Shown here: positions 11,366 to 23,904 of the stretch, one piece after another
How the letters are laid out: each line of letters begins with the position of its first letter
How positions within the stretch are numbered: position 1 is the first letter of the stretch
Assembly: GCA_946406115.1 (NCBI GenBank)
Contig: OX291554.1
Span: 16,441,092-16,505,091, forward strand
Origin: Apoda limacodes
Taxonomy: Eukaryota; Arthropoda; Insecta; Lepidoptera; Limacodidae
Length of the DNA stretch: 64,000 nucleotides
Reading direction: 5' to 3'
Notes under the pieces: model-generated
The model's database searches: none
What the model saw: only the letters and a program-made list of their open reading frames with translations
What the model was told of the DNA's origin: nothing
Position numbers and translations under genes: made by a program

Positions 11366-12420
11366 TATATTATGAAATCCTCACCTATATTTTTCGCAAG
11401 CGGAATAAACACTTTGATAATTAGGGATCATGGTGACAAGAGTGGAGGAGTGGTAGTAAAAGTTATCTTCAATCTAGCTACACAATAAAACACAATACAA
11501 TTCATTTATTGGTGTTTATATGTATATACTTTTGAATTGAGTCACTAATTTTGTTCCTGTCCATATAATGACAAGGCGCTCTTTTTTTTCTTTTTTAAGG
11601 TTCCATAGACAACAAGCACCTAGATAGTTTTCCTATATTTATGTAGTTAAGTATTATTGATTAGAAAAATTTTTGTTAATTAGTTTTAGGACCAACTAAT
11701 GAAAAACCAATGAGTAAAAAAAGGTTTTTTAAGATTTATCTCTGAGTTTTCATTTATCAAATCTTTCAATTACACTCCAAAAATACATTTTTTTTTTCTT
11801 TATGATACTAAAAACATAACACTCAAGGTTTATCACTGGTCTCATCTAAATAATTGCATTTAACTTAATTGCCAATTACTTATTTTGGCAAAGTTTAATT
11901 TAAGTGAAATTTGATTATAAAATATGTCAATACTAGAGGTCATTTTAGTTGATGGGCCTACTGCAATTAATTTCGAGAAGTCAATTAAAATCCAAGATTA
12001 ATTAGTCATTAGATAAAGTCTTTGACGTGCATCAATTTGTGATTTAGTATTGATTTTCTGAATAAAAAAAACGAACTGTGTTGAACTGACTTTGAAAATA
12101 TGTTTTTATTTATTATTTAATTTTGTAGTACACTTTAACTCTATATATGGTGTATATATAGTAAACACAACAACAAACAAACAAAACAACTGATACAATG
12201 GATACAGTATATGTTTCTAAGTGTCACAAGTTTTTGGTCGGTCAGTACTGAGTCTATGGTATTCGTGTTACTAGCTTTACGATGTCACTTACATCCCATA
12301 TTAATAATACATAAACGGTGAACTTATCTTTGAAAACCTTATTTTATCTTTAAGAGTCGGACTGTACATTTCTTTTACAGCAAGAAAAGGGATCTTATTG
12401 GTCACATTATCCAGTAAGTC
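11366..12420. other. No gene seen
   Basis: AT-rich sequence with oligo-T runs and a CAAACAAACAAA tract near 12172-12186. No repeat family or coding frame could be supported. Confidence 0.5.
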
Positions 12421-12509
12421 GGACTCTGGAATACAAGAGCAAGTACTTTATTTTACTCCCGAGAGATAAGACCTACTTGCATACATTTTTCTATTGAATT
12501 CCAGAGTCT
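12421..12509. repeat. Foldback repeat, family FB1
   Basis: GGACTCTGGAAT at 12421-12432 is inverted at 12498-12509 (ATTCCAGAGTCT), with the inner blocks AAGTAC and TACTTGCATACATTT. These match the arms at 10160-10264 and 29985-30020. Confidence 0.55.
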
Positions 12510-12661
12510 GGCGAACTCGAGACTGTTCCCAAGAAACTCACATGTTATATCACGTGCCAAAGTTTTCAAACAGACAAAACATGACAGAAATTCGTTTTAG
12601 ACAATTGGTACAAAATTAAGATTCAGTAGGTTAAGGGTACCTACATATATATTTAAATTTT

Positions 12662-12905
12662 ACGGGTGGGTTCGATTTCATCTTGTGTTCTGAGTAGCGT
12701 AGGTTTAAGCCTACGGTGAGTCTCTTTCTTAATTCCCTAAGAACATTAATTATTCACAACACCTTAACGGTGAAGGGAAACATCGCGAGGAAACCTGCGT
12801 ATGTCAAAAAAAGGCATATGTAACGTCCACAATCCGCAATATGGATAATCATCGTCGGTGAGGGTAGGCTGTGCCCCAACAGTAGGGTTGCTCCAACTTG
12901 CCCTA
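12662..12905 (+). mobile_element. tRNA-derived SINE (type 2), decayed copy
   Basis: Colinear with the better-preserved SINE at 31297-31566. Shared blocks are 'GATTTCATCTTGTGT.CTGA', 'AGGTT.AAGCC', 'GGTGAAGGGAAACATCGCG', 'AGGAAACCTGCGTATG' and 'GGGTAGGCTGTGCCCCAACA'. The B-box-like AGGTTTAAGCC marks a tRNA-like head. The 5' end is blurred and no target duplication is visible, consistent with greater age. Confidence 0.65.
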
Positions 12906-12913
12906 ACTTAGCT

Positions 12914-13012
12914 ACCTCTAAAAAAAAATATCCTGTAATAAACAAACCTCTAAAAACCTATAGTAATCGAACCTCTAAAAAAATCACCTGTATTAAACGA
13001 ACCTCTAAAATA
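12914..13012. repeat. ~30-bp minisatellite
   Basis: Four occurrences of 'ACCTCTAAAA' at 12914, 12946, 12971 and 13001 are separated by related spacers ('TCACCTGTATTAAACGA' and variants). The array directly abuts the SINE and may have grown from its tail. Confidence 0.6.
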
Positions 13013-14726
13013 ATTTAATTTTTGAACGAAATGTATTTTTCCGTTTACTCCAAAATTGTTCAAAATTTTATTTTTAGACTTATTCCGTGAAATCACCAAG
13101 AGGGAGCGGATGAGAAAAAGAGAAAACGAGAAGTGGAGGGAAGAGGCAAATGCATTATGTTACATGGCTGGGTCGGAACGTGTTTTGGGGCCACTTGGTG
13201 GGTATAAGTACTACCAAATAACCACGACCGGCTATCAATACCGTATAGCCATGACCACTCATCAGCTGATCATCATCTCTTAGAACCCCTCACTTCCCAT
13301 AAAGACTTAGGCACCTTATTCCAATTTACGTGACTCTTTATGTAAATGTAAATAGTTACCAAGCACCGTTTATAGTACTGCAATACTGCCAATGGCAAAG
13401 TTTCCTGCAGACTGTTTCACATACTCAAATTTAACATTATAGCTCTAAAGACAGCTACTCTCCTCTTAGCCGTTAATGACAGCAATTACAGGCTGGAAAT
13501 ACTTCACATAACACGTTTACGGAACGTAAGCCTAAGTTTCGGTAGAAATGCTAGACGTATTTTGCTTTGACCTTCTTCTCCTTATTATGTCCCGCTGACT
13601 CCCATCCGAACTCTGCGAAAAGTCTGGTAACTCGGACAAATTCAAGAAAACCTTTAAAAGCTCATCAGCTTACAGTATCTAGACTGCATTTTCGCTCTCA
13701 TTAGATCTCACGACTAATTGCCGTGGCCATTAAATCTCTTACCAGTCACTAAGCGAGTGCCCTAAACAAGCGATCACCGGTGCCCGAGGACATAAGTTAC
13801 TAAAAAGAGAGCCTAACGCCGCACATTACCCCTTTTCCAAGGACATAGCCTATTATAACTCCTTTAACAAAAGTATCTTGGGGGCTAAAGGTATAGTTTG
13901 TCAAAGCAGTCACAAAAACCTGATAAAAGGGATTTAGCCCGTCCTCTAGGCTAACAGGAGCTATAAAGCTATCAAAGTCGACACCCTAAGTACCATGCCT
14001 CCCTTGATACGTCTAAAGTAATTCCTGCATTTGACGACTGACTGCTTAGAAAGAACTTAAAGTCGTAATGCTTGCTTAGCATTAAACCAACTGACGCCAA
14101 TCATGTCCCCGATGTAGAGAGTGAGGTTAAAAGGAGATGCGCTCTCCTGCCGCTTGCCTCTCTGCCTCATGTCGTTGTAGACGAAGTTCTGCAGGCTATC
14201 AAAATTAAGGTTACTCCCGATTGTTATATTAATAAGTATTTTTAATTGGGTGGTTTTTTACCAACTTATTTTTCGCGGCGTAGTTTGGGTAAAAACGTCG
14301 TGAGCCCTCGTCATATAGATAATTTAGTTTACTAAACGCTTTGAATAAACTTAATTAACGTTCACTACTACCACGGTTACGTTATTTCAAAAACACTATA
14401 GACCCTCGAAGGTTATTTCGGTAGTTTGGGCAACAGAGACACTGCATCACGGTTTTAACGGAGCACATCTATACCTACAGGAGCGCCATTTTTCGAAGTG
14501 GTGTAAGCGTTCTATAAATCCTAGCATAAAAGTTTTTAAGCTGTTAGATTTATAAGCTGTACCACTATACGCTGAGATAGCTTTAAAGTGGTTTTTATTT
14601 TAAGCACTTGCTAGTAGTGGCTTACGAGTGACTGGTGGGGCTACAGATTCGATGACCACATCAATATTATAGATCTAATGAGAGCAGAGATGAAATTTAG
14701 TTGTAGTAAGCTGATTCCTGTAAGAG
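13013..14726. other. Decayed GC-richer DNA, no gene supported
   Basis: From about 13440 the sequence is less AT-rich than its surroundings and looks like old coding DNA broken by frequent TAA/TAG, but I could not identify a domain in any frame. The small frame at 13056-13283 is basic and has no recognisable motif. An old transposon coding region is a guess. Confidence 0.3.
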
Positions 14727-15019
14727 CCTTCTCTAATTTGTCCCAGTTTATTACAGTCTTTGCTGCAGTGACTTAGTAGGCCTGGGGCTAAGGAATATAA
14801 TTACTAAGAGATTATTAGGACAAGGTTCATCCAGCACTTTTACGGAGCGCGAACTTAGGCTTATGTTCCATATAAATGCTTTGCGAGTATGTCCAGCCTA
14901 TGGTTGTCAAAAAGGGCGTTTTTCGTCTAAACTGGCTATGCAGTTGGCTTATGCAGCTATTACTGCTCCACCGGGCTTTCGGGGCGAGACTGTGAAGGAG
15001 TCTCAGCCCATATAGCGCC
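14727..15019 (+). other. Open, protein-like stretch of unknown origin
   Basis: A plus-strand frame is uninterrupted for about 90 codons up to a TAG at 15017-15019 and includes HINALRVCPAYGCQKGRFSS. The minus strand is also open across 14827-15046, so either or neither may be real. There is no convincing start codon or upstream extension (a stop lies just before). It ends next to a poly-T run belonging to an inserted jockey tail, which may have truncated it. I recognise no family. Confidence 0.25.
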
Positions 15020-15046
15020 CAACGCTCAAGGGCTCCCCGCGGGGGA

Positions 15047-15225
15047 TTTTTTTTTTTTTTTTTTTTTTTAATACCACTAAGGTGGCAAACAAGCTTACGG
15101 CCCGCCTGATGGTAAGCGGTCACCGTAGCCTATGGACGCTTGCAACACCAGGGGTATCACTTGCGCGTTGCCGACCCTTCAGAAATCTAATAACTTCTTT
15201 CTTGAAGAACTCCATACTCCATACT
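15047..15225 (-). mobile_element. Jockey-family LINE, 5'-truncated 3' end
   Basis: A 23-base T run at 15047-15069 (poly-A on the element strand) is followed by the family tail: TACCACTAAGGTGGCAAAC, 'GGTAAGCGGTCACCGT', 'GGGGTATCAC' and 'GCGCGTTGCCGACCCTTC'. It then enters the last codons of the reverse transcriptase ORF (GRQRASDTPGVA-type residues). The copy is cut about 155 bp from its 3' end. The long uninterrupted T run suggests a comparatively young insertion. Confidence 0.8.
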
Positions 15226-15280
15226 GTTTGTATTGATACTCCATATTGATTGTCCTTTCGACCGCAGTCGTTGAGACTAT

Positions 15281-15302
15281 TCTCGCTATCCGGATAGCGA
15301 GA
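15281..15302. repeat. Perfect 22-bp palindrome
   Basis: Bases 15281-15302 are identical to their own reverse complement; the core is CTCGCTATCCGGATAGCGAG. There is no loop. It lies in unassigned sequence just beyond the truncated jockey copy. Confidence 0.9.
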
Positions 15303-16195
15303 TCGTCGTCTGGGGCCGTTAGTATATGCCGAAGCCGCCTAACAATAGTTTTTCGACCATTCTGCGGTAGGTATCGGTTCGGGTGGAAATGGGTGTAGTT
15401 AGTAGCAGTTTTAATGTTAAAATAGAGTTTCAGTCTGTCGAGAACCTTGCTTTGCCCTACGTAGGGTAAGTGGTCTAAGTCTTTATCGGAATCAGACGCG
15501 ATGATGACCGGCTGATGTCTATGTCTAATGGCACTAAGTGGACCCTAAAAACGTTCCACCCTGCTATACACATCATGTCACATAATGCATCTCCCCTTCT
15601 CTATCTTTCTTTCCTTCTCACCATTCTCATTCTCACCATTTCTGTCGGTCATTTTTTCTTTAGTTGGTGTCACGGAATTCGTTTTTGAAAATATAATTGT
15701 ATGATTTTGGAGTAAACAGAAACACAACTCTGTATCGATGGCAAAAATATGAATAAAAAAATTTCTTAAATTCGGATTACAGCTAAAGTATTGGAGATAC
15801 ATAAATAATGTTTATTAGCTTTTTTATAGAAAATTTAATAAGTTACAGTTTTTTATACACGATTTTACCATATTAATAATTATTGCCGACATATAAGCAA
15901 AAACCTAAGAAAGGGTACCTTTTTTCCAAGATGGTGGCGTGATCGCAACAGGTATCGATGGGGACTTTAAGTATGCATAATGGAAAGTTGTAATGTACAT
16001 GTACACAAAAATTTAAAACTCTATCAATCATGTTTTTTATATTCTAATTTGGTTGGACTTCAGGGCCTGTTTGTAAATTATTGTTTCATAAAACTAAATT
16101 AAGGGCAATAACCTTATGTGTTAGGTCTGTTGCTAATAAATTGATAGCGATGACATGATTTGAGCTGGCTGCTGATAATTATTAACTCACTCGCA
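15303..16195. other. No gene seen
   Basis: GC-richer to about 15560, then a pyrimidine-rich tract (15585-15650), then AT-rich DNA. No coding domain or repeat family is supported. Confidence 0.45.
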
Positions 16196-16412
16196 GCCTT
16201 GTTGGTAGTGTGGCTTGATTCCCGCACTGGACAAAACATTTATGTAAAAAAACATTTGTGTTTGCCTTGAGTCTGTGTCTATTTATGTATGTATTTTCAA
16301 AAAAAAGTAATATATGTATTTGTATCTGTTGTCTGGTATCCATAGCACAAGGTTTGCTTACTTTAGGGCTAAACGGCGCTATGTGTAATATTAATTAATA
16401 GCGTTGTGATTC
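16196..16412 (+). mobile_element. tRNA-derived SINE (type 1)
   Basis: The head retains a B-box-like GGCTTGATTCCCGCA at 16212-16226. The body shares 'GTGTTTGCCTTGAG', 'TATGTATGTATTT', 'GTATCTGTTGTCTGGTATCC', 'ATAGCACAAGGTTTGCTTA' and 'CGGCGCTATGTGTAA' with the copies at 38235 and 36250. The A-box half is mostly lost. Confidence 0.7.
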
Positions 16413-19400
16413 AGGGAATTTCCATGTTTTCTTTACATCATGGTTAATCTCCTTTAAAGTGAAACTTCTCACCCTAAGTAACCTTCTTAATGCTCTACCA
16501 CTACCCTATCGATTAAATATTCAGTATAATAAATACGTTAGGTAGTAGAGTACCTTAGCCATTACCATCTGATACATTTCTTTATCTTTAGCAGCAGCGC
16601 TAAATTATATATTTTATGGCAGAAGCTAAGGCAAAGACCAAATATAAATGTATACATGTTACATTTAAATCGCGATTTCCTAATATACATAAATTTTCCA
16701 AAAATACCAAAACTAAACGACAATGGTCACTTACATTGTGACGTCAAAGTTTGCCACACCAAACACATTAGCAGCCCAGCAAGTGCACTTCCTATTTATA
16801 TGAGTATATTTTATATTTGTACGTGTAGCTACAATACACTACTTATGCCTTGTTGTTTGGTGTCTAAGTAACTTAGGTATTTAGTTAGAAATACGAAATT
16901 ATAACTATAAAGTCTTAGATCATATTGTTATGTTAACACCTAAACCAGTTTAAACCATCTTAACCGGTTTGTTATTCTAAATGTTTATTTTTTTACCAGA
17001 TATACCATTATTGTAATCAATTGTTTTTCGTTATTCCAGCTACACAAAATACCTATAGAAATCTAGCAGTTGATTAAAAATAATCGGGAAGTGATCTAAA
17101 TTACGATTGCAAGATTTCATCTAAACAGGTGAAACTAATTTAGGCGTTGTAAATAGAGCCACAATTTTGTAGACTTTTGCAGGGCCCTAGTTATTTATAC
17201 GAATATCATTTTTAAAAAAGCAAAACATACAGACATAGTTACTGTGGATATATTTTATATATATATAAATTATAGGTCCAAAATCCAGGGAGGAAAAATT
17301 TGTATAAGGAAAAGTAGCCTGATATTTTCTATAAATATAAAAGTGTAGTCAGTAAATTTGGATTATAAAGGGTACGATAACTTAAAAATAAATCCAATTT
17401 TGACTCTTGTGTGTTAATTCCTTTTCTTTTTTGTTCCTCAGTTTTCACTAAATTTCGTTCAGAATAACGGCATTATTCTAATAAAGAACTTTTAGAATAT
17501 TGCCAACTGAGAGAAAAGATTGGTCGTCTAATTCCACGAACTTTTTTTACTAGTTAATTCCACCCCTTCGTCGAAAGTCATTGGTTCCTTCACGGTAGCT
17601 GGAGAAATAAATTAGATTCTAAATTAAATGAAACTTCCAAAATAAAAGTAATTTGTTTTTCTGCAAAAAGATCCTTATAAAAACCACAAAGTCAAGAATA
17701 TAGTTCTGCCCCAGATTCTGCTGTGTTAATACGGTATTCCAATGTCGCACTAATGAGATTCTAAATTAAATGTATATACATCTTCACCGTTTTTATGCCT
17801 AGAAGGGGGTAACCAGTGGGTGGAAATGCAACCAAATCATAATGCGAAATTTATGTACTAAGTATGTAATGGTAGATAAATAAACGAATAAAAAAGATTT
17901 GTACCTTAAAACAATGAAAAAATGAAATGTCAGATATAAACAGGAATTTTTTGAGGAAAAGATAATTTTACAAAAGTTTAACTTATGAGTTACTGATCAC
18001 TTTGAAACGAAACAAAAGTTGTGCCCTTCGACTCATATACCTACTACTTGTCGCTCTCCGTAATAATTAAAAACAGATTACGTAAAATGTAATAATTTCA
18101 ATTAGAAAATAAAACATAAATAAGTGAATGTTATACCTGTATTCCTATTATTATAGCAACTATTTCTTAAGGCTGCGCCCTACCTAAATATGCAGTTATC
18201 TGCTCATTTTTTATTTCGATTCCACTGTTTTATTCTAAATAAAAAAAGATTAAAAAAAATTATGACTTCGTTTAATTTTGCTATTTGAATAGTAGTGAAA
18301 TCGAACGCATAGTGCAAGCCTTGTTGCATAGCTGCTATATTCAATTTTTGTTTTTTTTTTTATTTTATATTAGTGATATTTTTTAATGTTTCTTTTTCTC
18401 GATGTTATTAGCGTCATGATTTCATAGTTTTCTTTTTAATTTAGGCAGCAAAGCAATTATAGTTATTTAAATCTTCATTACCTAATACAAGAGTCATACC
18501 ATAAGATTATACATTATAAGAAGTAGGTAGTTAATATCATATAAATACAAAAAAATATACCGTGTAATATTATTGGAGTCTTCTTCTATATATAAACAGA
18601 ATAGTTAATTAAAGAAGGGGACCTAAGGGGCTACTACTGCCCTAAGCAAAATACTAATTAGAAATCCTCGAGAGCATTTGCAAACTTTGTAGACAGGTGG
18701 GTCTTATAATATTACTTTATATTTTTCTAGTATATTTATATTTTAAGTCTTATTTATTTGTAAATCAGAAGAAAACTTGAAATTTGTAACTCTAAAAGTT
18801 TAAAAAATGCCTAAGCAAAATCTTTTGAAACCGAATACGATTTTTTTTTCTTTTTTATTCTAAATACAAAATAAAATTTGGGGAACTTCCTAGATTATAG
18901 TAAATTATTTTTTAAGAATAATTTGTACGTCGCTGTGCTTTAAAATTGATTTCGCAAGTAGGGGGAACCAAGGGACTGAAAATCCTTGTTCTTTATGGTA
19001 TCGTTATAGATGAATATGGGTTACTGCAAATTTCTTTTTTATGATTCAGATAAAGTTACACTAAGCTAACTGAATTAATTTTTAAGATTTCTATAAGGAA
19101 ATACCTGTATTCATTTGATGCCAAAATAAATATATTGAAACGAATGTTAGAAACCTGTCAGCTCTGGACTTGATAGTAATGTGCATTCTCTGGAGGATTT
19201 AGTCGATGCCCTTCTATAATTTTTCCTTGCAGAAACAGGACTCGAAGAAAAAGAAAAATATCGAAGAAAAGCAAACAGTAGGGAGTTACCTAAATATTTG
19301 TTTCACATTGTGTAACGGAATGAGAGGCATTGCAAAATTTTCAAGTGATTGCTATGATAGATATGGTTTCATATAAAAAAATATTATTTGATTGCGAAAT

Positions 19401-19500
19401 TTGTGGAATGGATGCAGAAAATATAATTATATATACGATAAACCTAGGCTTATTATTTGCAATTGCCTTTCGAATGTAAACTCACCGTTTGGGTCGCCTG
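16413..19500. other. 3 kb of AT-rich DNA without a supported feature
   Basis: No protein-like frame, SINE head, LINE tail or TIR is visible. Low-complexity TATATA occurs near 17251-17271 and T-runs near 18350. The frame at 16656-16871 has no recognisable domain. Confidence 0.5.
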
Positions 19501-19640
19501 TATTGTTCATCACAGAATACATACTAATATAACGCCAAAGTATAAGTCTCTCTGACTGTCTGCTTTGTTTTACTTTTTATGGCTGAACTGCTAAACGGAT
19601 CTTTATGAGATTTAGAAACAACATGGGTTACGTATTAAGG
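19501..19640 (+). mobile_element. Helitron-like 5' fragment, diverged
   Basis: 'ATACTAATATAACGCCAAAGT' is followed by TGACTGTCTG, 'TGGCTGAACTGCTAAACGG' and 'ATGAGATTTAGAAACAACATG'. These follow the 5'-to-middle order of the Helitron-like family at 62574. The 3' half is absent. Confidence 0.4.
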
Positions 19641-22085
19641 AATTCATACAATAATTACAAGCAGGTACACAGAAGGCTCCAGTCGAAATTGATTACAGTA
19701 ACATTTTTAATGACAGGAGAAACATGTTATTCAAAATAAACTGAAAATATTAAACAGTGGCTTGTAATGGCCGCTTCGTGATGTTTGAAATTTGCGTCTA
19801 CTTAAATAAAAAAAAAATACTAATAACACGTGCATCATTGTAGTCAGACACTTCTCACGAAGTTATAGAAAACTAACAAACGAGCGTTTACAGTCGTTTC
19901 ATCTGCTAAGACACTTTATCTAAGCAAAAGCTTTAGAAATACAGAAAGTCAAACAGTAATAAATATCTTTAAATAGAAGGTTAATGGCAAAAAACTTTCC
20001 TCGCCTCAGAATTTTCGCAGAAATCGACTTAAGTATTACCAAATGTCTAGGAGCTTTAATTGCTTCATCCAATGTGCCACCAGTTACAAAAGAATAAGAC
20101 AGACGACCGCATACCTTATGTATGACTCACCACAAACAAGTGCGCTATTTTCAATCTATCCCTTTTGAAATTAAGATGTTGTTTTGTAGCAATGATTAAA
20201 CGCCTCCTAGCTATTTTAATTACTACACTTAACATCTATGTATTGCAGCATTACAACATATTTTAGGACAAATAATACAAATGGATGCGAGTTACTGATT
20301 TTTGAATGATGACCTCTATACGTCGCCTAGACAAAAAGTGACCTGGGACCGAAACTGGATGAAGAAATAGCGGGATGCAAAAGGCCTTCGTTTGCTGTCC
20401 CAGCTCCCAAAATCGAGGCATTCAATTTTAAGAGTTGATAGGACACACCCGTGCTTACTTTATTAATTTTTTTTTCTTTTGCTTTTCCTATTTTTGTAAT
20501 TTGTTAAAAATATCTCTAATTAAATTTGTGATGATAAAATCAGTGCAGAGATCGGAGAAAGCCGTAAACGAAGTGTTCTAGATCTTACTTTACCATTTTT
20601 ATTGTTGTTTCAGCGATACTACAAATTATTTGTAACCGTAATAAACTAACTTGAAAGTTTTCACTGGTAAATAATTCACTGTGTTACCTTAAATTTAGGT
20701 AATATAATAATTAAGTAATTTCCTTGGGCTGACGAGATTCCAGCTGATCGCTGAAAACTTTAATTTGTGTAATATGTTTGTATTGTATTGTGTGCTAATT
20801 TAATTATGGGTAATTAATTTAATCGGCCAAAAGGAGATTGTTTGAAAGTTGGAGTTTCTCTTCCTTTTAAGGGTTTTAAGCCAGGAAAATCTGACCATAA
20901 AGTAGTTTTTGACTAATACCTGTTTTTTTTTTCTTACTTCCCTTTTTCCAAGTATATGAGTTTATACAAGGTGCATCTATTTATGAACTCAATTATTCAG
21001 TTAGTTCTCGAAAGAAACGCTTTCAGGCTTTTATATCAAAGATTTGGTGGTGGTTTTATGACAAATTGGGTAACCGATATTTTATAGAAAGTAAATGGTT
21101 AATTGGCTATTTATACATTATATCGTTATAACAAAGAGTTTCTGACTATCAGTTAACAAATTATATAAAATAAACCACCCAGAATACATAGATATCTCTT
21201 CTTTAAGGATATTGTATTAACTGAGAGTGTTCCTAATATAAGAGCAGGACTGAAGGTTTGACAATCGACTTTTCTCCTCATAATAATTATAAGGTACCTT
21301 AAAAGAATTGACCAATCAAGACAGATGGACGTTTCCGCTTACATCTGATGGCGCCATCACATATATAAGTATATGTATAATACATAACTGAATCCTCATG
21401 GTTTTAGGTTACAATCTAAGTCAATACCTTTTGTTATTAAATTGATCACCAAATACACTTAACTCAGTTGATAAATCACAAAACGATTACTATTAAAACT
21501 GATTGTAAATGTTATTGTAAATATAACGCAACTTGCAACAATAGAAGCTTAATCACTATTCAAGTTGCTTAAACAACAAGTAACCACCTTTTGCCAATTT
21601 TTTTTTATTGGAACTGGCTTTTATACAGATAATACCTAGACCCAGGGCCAGATACCTACTCCCTTCTAAAATAGACGATCACAAAAACTATCTAGGTCTA
21701 CAGAGCTGAACTCGGAGTACAAGCGACGAACTTCGACGAGATTTTCATCTATTCAAATTAACGTAACACTCGCAATGTATAGGTAAACAATTTAGCTAGA
21801 CATCCAACTAGAAACTAATACCTTCTAGGTACGTCTAGGGTCCATCATAACCTTATTAACTCGTTCTCAAAATTTTGGCTTACTGATTAGTACTTTGGAT
21901 GAGAGTGGAGTAAGCATTTAAACTTCATCTGAATTCTATTATCGTCTTTACAACCGAATGACTTTACAATAAATTACTTATATAAATAAATAAATTATGT
22001 TGGGTCAAAAAGCCCACCTCTAAACTTATCTGGCTCAAAAGTATTTATGACGCTAGCCGCATTCCCATGCTGGATTGCTAACGAA
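19641..22085. other. No gene seen
   Basis: AT-rich DNA. Scattered GC-richer words (for example near 21640-21740) do not form a recognisable repeat or coding frame. Confidence 0.5.
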
Positions 22086-22087
22086 AT

Positions 22088-22172
22088 TATTTTATTTAAA
22101 CTTTCTACACAAACATGTGCACAATGGCGGACTTAATGCCATTCGACATTCTCTACCAGCCAACCATGGAGC
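22088..22172 (-). mobile_element. LINE 3' UTR fragment (same family as 45550-46344)
   Basis: On the minus strand the copy reads GGTTGGCTGGTAGAGAATG, 'GGCATTAAG', 'CCGCCATTGTGCACA', then an AAATAAAATAA tail. The same order of blocks ends the LINE at 46255-46344. Only the last ~85 bp is present. Confidence 0.7.
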
Positions 22173-22484
22173 CATAGTAACCATAATTTAATAGCGGCAA
22201 TTAAAATAAGTTAAAAATGTTCGCAAAATATTAGAGTCAAGTATAATAAATATGGTGATAGTATAATTACTCATATACATACTAACGTTTACTTACATAT
22301 ATGGTTTATTATTATTGGTTTATTAGTAACATTATAAACAATTCAAGATATGTAAATAATTTATATGGATATTATATACATAGACTCATACATACACATA
22401 AGTAGTCACAAAAAATAAAATAAAAAAGAATATAAGAAGTATTTCAATCCAGCTGCATGAGATAATATTCCTATAACTGTTTTT

Positions 22485-22835
22485 AAGGTTCCATACCTTA
22501 ACAGGAAAAAAGTAAACCTTATGGTACCACTTTGTTGTCCGTCCGTCTGTCTGTCTGTCAAGACCCTTTTTCTTAGGAACGCGTGAAGGTATCACGTTGG
22601 GATTAATTTTAAATACTAAAGTCTATGGTCCCTTGAAGCTATAAAAAAATCAAGCGTCTAAGTCCACATAATGAAAAAATACAGCCGAAATACGGCCATT
22701 TTCGTCGCATATTTTGGCATTTACAAATAAATCAAAACCTATGGGGTACTTCCCGTTGTCCTAGAATCATGAAATTTCACACGAAGCAAGGTCTTTCATC
22801 ACCGATTGACGGGAAAAGAGTCCTAAGTTGTTGAC
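22485..22835 (+). mobile_element. 'GGTTCC…' simple-repeat family, copy 2
   Basis: Starts with 'AAGGTTCCATACC' and contains 'GTCCGTCCGTCTGTCTGTC', 'AAGACCCTTTTTC', 'GAAGGTATCACG' and 'AATAAATCAAAACCTATGGG'. It is colinear with 6463-6932 but here has the 5' end and lacks the CTTGGCCGG terminus. No coding capacity. Confidence 0.6.
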
Positions 22836-23749
22836 TAGTGCATTTTATACCTGTCTTTTGAGAAACCCCAAAGAAAAAATCACACTGCGTGGCGTAAGGT
22901 ATGCTGCGATGAGTACCATGTTGCCATACAAAATTTAGAGAAGCTGAGAACATCAAATTCACTTTATTTTATGAACCATTATTGGATACCATTGGGTAGA
23001 GCTCGTGAAGCACTTTCAGGATCAACAATTAGTATTTCGGTGTCGTGTATGTTTTGGAAAAAATCGAGTAAGATCATCAAGAGAATATAAATAAAGTTAC
23101 CTTACTATATTTAACATATGATAAGAATGTCAAAAAAGTAATCTAGATTTATTAAACATTAATTTTAACGGAATATCAATAAATTAACGTAAATATACGG
23201 TAAACACGAGTTGGTACTCATGCCTACGTTTGATTTGGGTTGCGATTTTAGAGATAGTTTCCAAATTAAATTCCTTCTGTCGACGTATATACACAAACAT
23301 CATGTTTCCTGAAAAGGTAAGGCAAATTCATACACAAGATCCTGGCACACGTCTTTTGATTTATGCACTTAAATTAATGCTCTCAGTCTGCTATTAAATA
23401 AAGATGACAGACACTTTGACGCAAACTAGTAAAGGTCAGTCAAGAAACGTGTACATTGGACATTTACTTGCATCAAGCTGTCATATGCTGTTTTTTTTTT
23501 TTCAGATCAGTATTGAAAATTTTCAGGATACCTGGGAATGAATTCAATATAATATTGATAAAGTTGTGAGTTAATACAAAAGCCTGTTTCATATCTTTGT
23601 ATGTAGCTATATAAAGTTCACGTATAAAATTAGAAACAGTTGCAAATTCTTACCTAACTTGGTTGTTTGTCAGAAAAACACTGTTACACCCAAAAAAATC
23701 CTTACTAAACAAATGTACTACAATATGCTGATGTAATTTTTTTAAGGCC
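22836..23749. other. No gene seen
   Basis: AT-rich with no supported repeat or frame. Confidence 0.5.
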
Positions 23750-23898
23750 CGTACACTCACGATCGTCCGGTTATGCTGCATTTGCGGGCCGCAGCAGTAA
23801 TGTACTATATGATCTAATTTCAGAGTATGACAGATGAAATAGTACATTACTGCCGCGTCCTGCAAACGCAGCATACCCGGGTGATCGTGAGTATGTGG
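23750..23898. repeat. ~150-bp foldback element
   Basis: The left arm at 23750-23808 and right arm at 23839-23898 are inverted copies of each other with scattered mismatches, sharing 'ACTCACGATC', 'TATGCTGC.TTTGC' and 'CAGTAATGTACTAT'. About 30 bp separates them. A single related arm lies at 30779-30852. Confidence 0.75.
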
Positions 23899-23904
23899 AT
23901 CGAG

